NCBI RefSeq assembly: GCF_022788655.1
Contig: NZ_CP084951.1
Span: 1,364,001-1,428,000, forward strand
Length of the DNA: 64,000 nucleotides
Reading direction: 5' to 3'
Source of the DNA: Sulfitobacter indolifex
GTDB taxonomy: Bacteria; Pseudomonadota; Alphaproteobacteria; Rhodobacterales; Rhodobacteraceae
Part shown: positions 58,947-64,000 of the stretch, piece by piece
Layout: each line of letters starts with the position of its first letter
Position numbering within the stretch: position 1 is the stretch's first letter
Notes under the pieces: model-generated
Database searches by the model: none
What the model was told of the DNA's origin: nothing
The model's input: only the letters and a program-made list of their open reading frames with translations
Program-made: the position numbers and the translations under genes

Positions 58947-59819
58947 ATGGCAAAGCTCGCGTTTCTAGGACTGGGCGTCATGGGCGCCCCAATGGCAGGG
59001 CACCTGCAAAAGGCCGGCCACGATGTGACCGTCTATAACCGCACTGAAAGTAAAGCGCAGGACTGGGTAAAAACCTATGGCGGTGCTATGGCCAAGACCC
59101 CGCGCGAGGCGGCAAAGGATGCGGATTTTGTCATGTCCTGCGTGGGCAATGACGATGATCTGCGCTCAGTCTGTCTGGGAGATGAAGGCGCTTTTGGTGC
59201 TATGACGGCGGGGGCGATCTTTGTTGATCACACGACCGTTTCGGCGGCTGTCACCCGCGAGCTTTATGCCGCTGCCAATGACGCGCAGGTCAGCTTTGTC
59301 GACGCGCCGATCTCAGGCGGTCAGGCAGGAGCGGAAAACGGCCAACTGTCGGTGATGTGTGGCGGCGACAAAGCTGCGTTCGACCGCGCGCTGCCGATCA
59401 TGGAGGTCTATTCCAAGATTTGCCGCCGCATTGGCGACAGCGGCGCGGGCCAGATGACCAAGATGTGCAACCAGATCGCCATTGCCGGGCTGGTGCAGGG
59501 GCTCTCCGAAGCGCTGCATTTTGCCGAGAAGGCGGGGCTTGATGGCCGCGCGGTGGTCGAGGTGATCAGTCAAGGCGCTGCGGGGTCTTGGCAGATGGCG
59601 AACCGCTACGAGACGATGCTGGATGATGAGTTCGAGCATGGTTTTGCCGTGGATTGGATGCGCAAGGACCTTGGCATTTGTTTGGACACAGCGGATGAAA
59701 CGGGAGCGAGCCTGCCGGTCACGGCGCTGGTCGATCAGTTCTACAAAGACGTGCAAAAGCAGGGCGGTGGGCGTTGGGATACGTCGAGCCTGATCAAACG
59801 CTTGCGCGCGATGGGCTAA
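58947..59819 (+). CDS. 3-hydroxyisobutyrate dehydrogenase-family oxidoreductase
   Basis: The 290-residue protein has the N-terminal Rossmann GLGVMGAPMAGHL, the substrate motif FVDAPISGGQAGAENGQLSVM near residue 117, and the catalytic-lysine segment GAGQMTKMCNQ near 167. These enzymes oxidise 3-hydroxyacids or reduce semialdehydes. It could be the glyoxylate/succinic semialdehyde type; the substrate is uncertain. Confidence 0.88.
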   Translation: MAKLAFLGLGVMGAPMAGHLQKAGHDVTVYNRTESKAQDWVKTYGGAMAKTPREAAKDADFVMSCVGNDDDLRSVCLGDEGAFGAMTAGAIFVDHTTVSAAVTRELYAAANDAQVSFVDAPISGGQAGAENGQLSVMCGGDKAAFDRALPIMEVYSKICRRIGDSGAGQMTKMCNQIAIAGLVQGLSEALHFAEKAGLDGRAVVEVISQGAAGSWQMANRYETMLDDEFEHGFAVDWMRKDLGICLDTADETGASLPVTALVDQFYKDVQKQGGGRWDTSSLIKRLRAMG

Positions 59820-59837
59820 GCCTTACCGCAAAGGAAA

Positions 59838-59871
59838 AAGGGCAGCGCCGGTTAAGACTGGCGCTGCCCTT
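59838..59871. terminator. Bidirectional terminator
   Basis: AAGGGCAGCGCC (59838-59849) and GGCGCTGCCCTT (59860-59871) form a perfect 12-base-pair stem with a 10-base loop. The minus-strand side runs into TTTTTCC, so it mainly ends the SYLF gene, but it also lies after the dehydrogenase gene. Confidence 0.85.
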
Positions 59872-59895
59872 CAAAGACCATAGGTCGGCCCAGAT

Positions 59896-60462
59896 TTAGG
59901 GGATGATCCGCGTGTATTTCGTGCCTTCCAGCGTCGCACCGATGCGCAGGCCTGCGCGGCCAAAGACCGCTGCCAGAACGGGGGCCATCACGGTTGTGGT
60001 ATCGGCGCTCACGCTGTCACCTTTGTCGGAAATCACATATTCCAGACCGGCCCCAGCCGCCCAACCGGGCGAGGTGCGGAAATCGCGCAACGCGGGTTCA
60101 GTCATGAAAAACAGAACATGCGCGTATTGCTGTGCACCGATCTGCAACCCGCCTGAGGCTTTGGTTACCGAATAGTAATCCACCGTTACATTGTTCACGC
60201 GCAGCGCGCCGCGCCCGTATGCGCCGCCAAAGCCAAGACCCGCTTCGGTGACCAGCGGCATGACCAACATGCCGTTGGCCTTTTCGGCCAGTTGTCGCGT
60301 GTTAGGATAGCTGCGGTACATCTCGGCCAAAGTCGCGTCGACGCGCGCGTCGATCATGGCGCTGCCACGCCCGCCCACGCCGTTGCCGCATGCCGCGGTC
60401 ACGCCAAGCGCCGAGAGGGCGCCCAAAGTCACGATGCGCCGGTTGTAAGTTTGCTTGCTCAT
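59896..60462 (-). CDS. SYLF-domain lipoprotein
   Basis: The 188-residue protein has a lipoprotein-type signal ending in VTAAC (Cys25). The rest is a SYLF (YSC84) domain: KANGMLVMPLVTEAGLGFGGAYGRGAL near residue 61 and SADTTTVMAPVLAAVFG near 153. SYLF domains bind phosphoinositides in eukaryotes; the bacterial role is unknown. It has its own terminator. Confidence 0.85.
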   Translation of the reverse strand: MSKQTYNRRIVTLGALSALGVTAACGNGVGGRGSAMIDARVDATLAEMYRSYPNTRQLAEKANGMLVMPLVTEAGLGFGGAYGRGALRVNNVTVDYYSVTKASGGLQIGAQQYAHVLFFMTEPALRDFRTSPGWAAGAGLEYVISDKGDSVSADTTTVMAPVLAAVFGRAGLRIGATLEGTKYTRIIP

Positions 60463-60585
60463 TTTATCTGCCTGTATAAGATCGGTTGCCTGCCTGCCGG
60501 TTTTCCCAGCTTGAGCGCGAGATTACGCATAATCATGCGCTTTGTCATGTTGATTGGACCCTTTGCGCAGATTTACGCCCCTAGG

Positions 60586-61590
60586 TCACGCGTTTTTGGC
60601 CAAAAGCCGGGCAACATCGGGGGCAAAGTAGGTCAACACCCCATCACAGCCCGCGCGTTTGAAGGCCAAAAGGCTCTCCATCATCACCCGTTCGCCATCG
60701 ACCCAGCCTTGATCCGCTGCACCGCGGATCATGCTATATTCGCCGGAAACCTGATAGGCGAAGGTCGGTGCGCCGAAGGCGTCTTTCACACGGCGGCAGA
60801 TATCCAGGTAAGGCATGCCGGGTTTTACCATGACCATATCCGCGCCCTCAGACAGATCGCGCGCCACTAGCCGGAGCGCTTCATCGCTGTTGGCGGGATC
60901 CATCTGATAGGTCTTCTTATCGCCCGTGAGTGCCGAGGAGGCACCCACGGCATCGCGGAACGGCCCGTAGAAAGCACTGGCGTATTTGGCGGCATAGCTC
61001 AGGATCATGACATCGTGGTGCCCAGCCTTTTCAAGGGCTTCGCGGATCGCGCCGATGCGGCCATCCATCATGTCCGAGGGGCCGATGATATCCGCCCCGG
61101 CTTCGGCCTGGGCCAGCGCCATTTTGACCAGCGCCTCAACCGTGCGGTCATTCACGATGATGCCGTCTTCGACAAAACCGTCATGGCCGTTGATGTTATA
61201 GGTATCCAGCGCCACATCGGTCATCACCACCATGTCAGGCAGCGCCTGCTTAATCGCGGCAATCGCGCGGTTGGTGGCATTCTGCGGATCCCACGCGCGG
61301 GCGCAATCCTCGGTACGGTCTTCGGGGCCGGTATAGGGAAAGACGCAGACCGCGCCGATACCCAACTCAGCCGCCTCGCGCACTGCCTCGACCAGCTTAT
61401 CGACCGAACGGCGCATGACGCCGGGCATGGAAGGGATCGGCTCTTCCACGCCTTCACCGTCGCGCACGAACACCGGCCAGATCAGATCGCCCAGTTGCAG
61501 GTTATTCTCGCGCACCAGCGCGCGAATACCGGCGTTGGCACGGGTGCGGCGCAGACGTGTCGCGGGGAAGGGGGCTTGAACGGGTTGCAT
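60586..61590 (-). CDS. hemB: Porphobilinogen synthase HemB
   Basis: HemB condenses two 5-aminolevulinates to porphobilinogen. The 334-residue protein has the Schiff-base lysines in ILSYAAKYASAF near residue 200 and VMVKPGMPYLD near 258. The zinc-cysteine triad of other bacteria is replaced by aspartate and alanine (DVALDTYNINGHDG), matching the metal-independent or magnesium type known in Rhodobacter. It is divergent from the 61710 gene. Confidence 0.96.
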   Translation of the reverse strand: MQPVQAPFPATRLRRTRANAGIRALVRENNLQLGDLIWPVFVRDGEGVEEPIPSMPGVMRRSVDKLVEAVREAAELGIGAVCVFPYTGPEDRTEDCARAWDPQNATNRAIAAIKQALPDMVVMTDVALDTYNINGHDGFVEDGIIVNDRTVEALVKMALAQAEAGADIIGPSDMMDGRIGAIREALEKAGHHDVMILSYAAKYASAFYGPFRDAVGASSALTGDKKTYQMDPANSDEALRLVARDLSEGADMVMVKPGMPYLDICRRVKDAFGAPTFAYQVSGEYSMIRGAADQGWVDGERVMMESLLAFKRAGCDGVLTYFAPDVARLLAKNA

Positions 61591-61709
61591 CAATTTTACC
61601 TCAGAATGGCTTGGCACGGGCTTGCCATGTATTTTTGAACGCCTCAACCCTATGAATTGCCGCACCGGACAGCTAAGAGATGCGAACTTAATTTTCGGAC
61701 GAGCACGCC

Positions 61710-62237
61710 TTGGACTGGTATCAGACCCTTTTCGAAATGATCGACATGCGCTCTTTCTCGAACCTTTGGTTCTGGATCGCGCTGGCGGTGATGTGGTCCA
61801 CGGCAAGCCATTGGGTGCTGGGCGTGCCCTTTGACATGGTGTTGCGCGCCCGGCGTCACGGGGGTGACACGCAGGCTGATCTCGAAGACATCGTGCGGAT
61901 TAATGTGAACCGGCTGCTCTATATCTCTCAAGTTTCAGGGCTTTGGCTGTTGGGGCTGGGGTTCTTTGCGCTGACCACTTTGGTGCTTTTGGGCTTTGTC
62001 TATGACATCGAATTTGCGCAGGCCTTGCTGCTGCTCGGCTTTCCCATGTCGTTGGTTGGGCTGCTGAGCCTGTCGACCGCGCGGCTGATCCGTATTGAGG
62101 GGTCCAGCGGTGATGTATTGCAGCGGCGTCTGATGCGGCACCGGCTCTATACTCAGATCATCGGCATGGTCGCGATCTTTGTGACCGCGCTTTGGGGAAT
62201 GTATCAAAATCTAAACCTTGGCCCGCTCGCGGGTTGA
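61710..62237 (+). CDS. Four-helix membrane protein of unknown function
   Basis: The 175-residue protein has four predicted transmembrane helices (about 18-38, 68-98, 102-120, 147-165), separated by a basic cytosolic loop (RARRHGG). I recall roseobacter database entries naming such proteins 'component of SufBCD complex', but nothing in the sequence supports that name. The start is TTG at 61710, which gives the sequence DWYQTLFEMIDMRSFSN; an ATG at 61737 is possible. Confidence 0.62.
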   Translation: MDWYQTLFEMIDMRSFSNLWFWIALAVMWSTASHWVLGVPFDMVLRARRHGGDTQADLEDIVRINVNRLLYISQVSGLWLLGLGFFALTTLVLLGFVYDIEFAQALLLLGFPMSLVGLLSLSTARLIRIEGSSGDVLQRRLMRHRLYTQIIGMVAIFVTALWGMYQNLNLGPLAG

Positions 62238-62268
62238 CAGGCCACGCCGCAGGCCCAATTGAGACCCG

Positions 62269-64000
62269 ATGAACGATCCGCGCAATATCACCCTCTCCGG
62301 CGTTCCCGAAGGCTTTGATGCCCGCGCCATCCTTGATGAAATCGCCAAGGGCGGCCAGCCGGTGGCCCATGTGGCGCGCGATGACAAGCGGATGGCCGCG
62401 ATGCAGGCCGCCCTGCGGTTTTACGCGCCTGATATGCCGGTCTTCACTTTCCCAAGCTGGGATTGCCTGCCCTATGACCGCGTCTCGCCCAATGCTGATA
62501 TCTCTGCGCAGCGCATGGCGACTTTGGCGGCGCTGGTGCATGGGATGCCGGATCAGTTTGTCCTGCTGACGACGCTGAATGCTGCGAGCCAGCGTATCCC
62601 TGCGCGCGACACATTGCGCGATGCGGCCTTTGCGGCGCGGGTGGGCAGCCGTATCGACGAGAAAGCCCTGCGTCATTTTCTGGTACGGATGGGTTTTGTG
62701 CAAAGCCCCACGGTGATGGAGCCGGGCGACTACGCGGTGCGCGGCGGGATTATCGACATTTACCCGCCCGGGGATCTTGGCCCGGTGCGGCTCGACCTTT
62801 TCGGCGATGTGCTGGACGGCGCGCGGCGCTTTGATCCGGCGACGCAGCGGACAACGGAAAAGCTTGATCTGGTCGAACTGGCCCCGGTCAGCGAAGTGAT
62901 TTTGGACGACGCGGCAATCACCCGCTTCCGGCAGAACTACCGCATCGAATTTGGCGCGGCAGGTACCGATGATCCGCTGTATGAAGCGATCAGCGCCGGG
63001 CGCAAACATCAGGGCGCGGAGCATTGGCTGGCGTTCTTCCACGACAATCTAGAGACGCTGTTTGATTACCTGCCCAAGGCCACGATCACGCTGGACGATC
63101 AACTGACGCCCATGCGCCTCGCGCGGTGGGACACGATTGCCGACCAATATGAGACGCGGCAACTGGCGATGAAAACGCGCTCTAAGATGGACAGCGTCTA
63201 TAAACCTGCGCCGCCCGAAGGGCTTTACCTAACCGATGACGCTTGGGAAGCAGCGCTGGTTGGGCGTCGGGTGATCCAATTCAACCCATTGCCGCAGCCG
63301 ACAGGACCGGGCGTCTTAGACGCAGGGGCACGGATCGGGCGCAACTTTGCGCCGGAGCGTCAGCAGGAATCTATCAGCCTTTTCGGCGCTTTGGCGTCTC
63401 AAATTAAAGCAAAGCTTGAAGTTGGGCCGGTGCTGATTGCCAGCTATTCTGACGGCGCGCGGGAACGGCTGACGGGGCTGATCGAAGACGAAGGTCTGGC
63501 CGAAGCAATCCCGGTGACAGATGCCACGCGGATCGGCAAACGCGGGCTGCATTTGGCCGTCTGGGCGCTGGAGCATGGGTTCGAAGCGCCGGGGATGACG
63601 GTGATCTCTGAGCAGGATGTGCTGGGTGATCGGCTGATCCGCGCACCGAAACGCAAGCGCCGGGCCGAGAACTTCTTGACCGAAGCGCAAAGCCTCAGCC
63701 CCGGCGATCTGGTGGTTCATGTGGACCACGGTATCGGGCGCTATCATGGCATGGAAGTGGTGACCGCTGCGGGCGCTGCACATGAATGCCTCGTCTTGGA
63801 ATATGCCGAGCAATCAAAGCTTTATCTGCCTGTAGAGAACATTGAACTGCTGTCGCGTTACGGCCATGACGAAGGGCTGCTGGACAAGCTCGGCGGTGGC
63901 GCGTGGCAGTCGAAAAAGGCCAAACTCAAAGAGCGCATCCGCGAGATGGCCGACAAGCTTATCCGCATCGCCGCCGAACGCGCGCTGCGCAAAGCGCCGG
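62269..64000 (+). CDS. mfd: Transcription-repair coupling factor Mfd (3' end cut by window edge)
   Basis: Mfd removes stalled RNA polymerase and recruits UvrA. Only the first 577 codons are in the window. The UvrB-like N-terminal module is present (FTFPSWDCLPYDRVSPNADISAQR near residue 66, ARDTLR near 110) and the RNA polymerase interaction domain begins at about residue 478 (GDLVVHVDHGIGRYHGMEVV). The helicase motor lies beyond the edge. The ATG at 62269 begins MNDPRNITLSGVPEGF. It is on the same strand as, and 31 bases after, the membrane protein gene. Confidence 0.94.
   Translation, partial: MNDPRNITLSGVPEGFDARAILDEIAKGGQPVAHVARDDKRMAAMQAALRFYAPDMPVFTFPSWDCLPYDRVSPNADISAQRMATLAALVHGMPDQFVLLTTLNAASQRIPARDTLRDAAFAARVGSRIDEKALRHFLVRMGFVQSPTVMEPGDYAVRGGIIDIYPPGDLGPVRLDLFGDVLDGARRFDPATQRTTEKLDLVELAPVSEVILDDAAITRFRQNYRIEFGAAGTDDPLYEAISAGRKHQGAEHWLAFFHDNLETLFDYLPKATITLDDQLTPMRLARWDTIADQYETRQLAMKTRSKMDSVYKPAPPEGLYLTDDAWEAALVGRRVIQFNPLPQPTGPGVLDAGARIGRNFAPERQQESISLFGALASQIKAKLEVGPVLIASYSDGARERLTGLIEDEGLAEAIPVTDATRIGKRGLHLAVWALEHGFEAPGMTVISEQDVLGDRLIRAPKRKRRAENFLTEAQSLSPGDLVVHVDHGIGRYHGMEVVTAAGAAHECLVLEYAEQSKLYLPVENIELLSRYGHDEGLLDKLGGGAWQSKKAKLKERIREMADKLIRIAAERALRKAP

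Overview
The window is a gene-dense, high-GC stretch of a bacterial chromosome with no rRNA, tRNA, insertion sequence, prophage or CRISPR array that I can see. Several things point to an alphaproteobacterium of the Rhodobacteraceae, most likely the Roseobacter group and possibly Sulfitobacter-like: sciP next to ctrA, the dusB(nifR3)-ntrB-ntrC-ntrY-ntrX-trkA-trkH-hfq-hflX series, an NtrC without the GAFTGA loop, an IspDF fusion, a HemB without zinc cysteines, a GTTC-N7-GTTC LexA box, and family-restricted small proteins (DUF1153, DUF6477, DUF6456, DUF1127). The genus is inferred from general resemblance, not from a search.

Layout. 1-3123: lipid A genes fabZ (cut by the window edge)-lpxA-lpxI-lpxB, each overlapping the next by 4 bases. 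3130-10151: mnmA, the cell-cycle regulators sciP and ctrA, then ligA-recG and a 42-residue membrane protein behind a perfect LexA box. 10196-15528: an IscU-like scaffold protein, hisI, gluQ, a methyltransferase, trmFO, a crotonase-fold protein and a hotdog thioesterase. 15550-18691: a large inverted repeat, a DUF1127 protein divergent from a MocR regulator, and rplM-rpsI. 18797-30033: envelope proteins, a flavin monooxygenase, ppk2-tetR, metA with a hydrolase, two DMT exporters, a FadL-like porin and guaA with two small followers. 30232-42636: an MttB-family methyltransferase, the DUF6477/DUF6456 pair, katA divergent from oxyR, a peroxiredoxin, lipA, two c-type cytochromes, hpt, a RatA/COQ10 protein, cinA-pgpA-ispDF. 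42821-55324: the nitrogen regulation, potassium uptake and RNA chaperone series. 55424-64000: a DUF2177 protein, an RluE-type pseudouridine synthase, a penicillin acylase homologue, a dehydrogenase, a SYLF lipoprotein, hemB, a membrane protein, and the start of mfd, cut by the right edge.

How genes work together. ligA, recG and mfd are DNA repair genes, and the LexA box next to recG suggests a local SOS output. katA, oxyR and the peroxiredoxin form a peroxide-defence neighbourhood; OxyR keeps both redox cysteines at 199 and 208. mnmA, gluQ, trmFO and dusB are four tRNA-modification enzymes. The ntr genes sense nitrogen and membrane or redox state and are followed by TrkAH. metA carries Glu111, which predicts acetyl-CoA rather than succinyl-CoA use.

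The only gap near 400 bases between long genes (9767-10195) holds the LexA box, the small gene and a terminator. Most of the window is ordinary housekeeping DNA. The points most worth following are the LexA-box small membrane protein, the CtrA-like boxes upstream of ctrA and of the DUF6456 gene, the GAFTGA-less NtrC/NtrX pair, a hairpin that encloses a start codon at 12581-12604, and two long intergenic inverted repeats at about 14080-14162 and 15550-15644.
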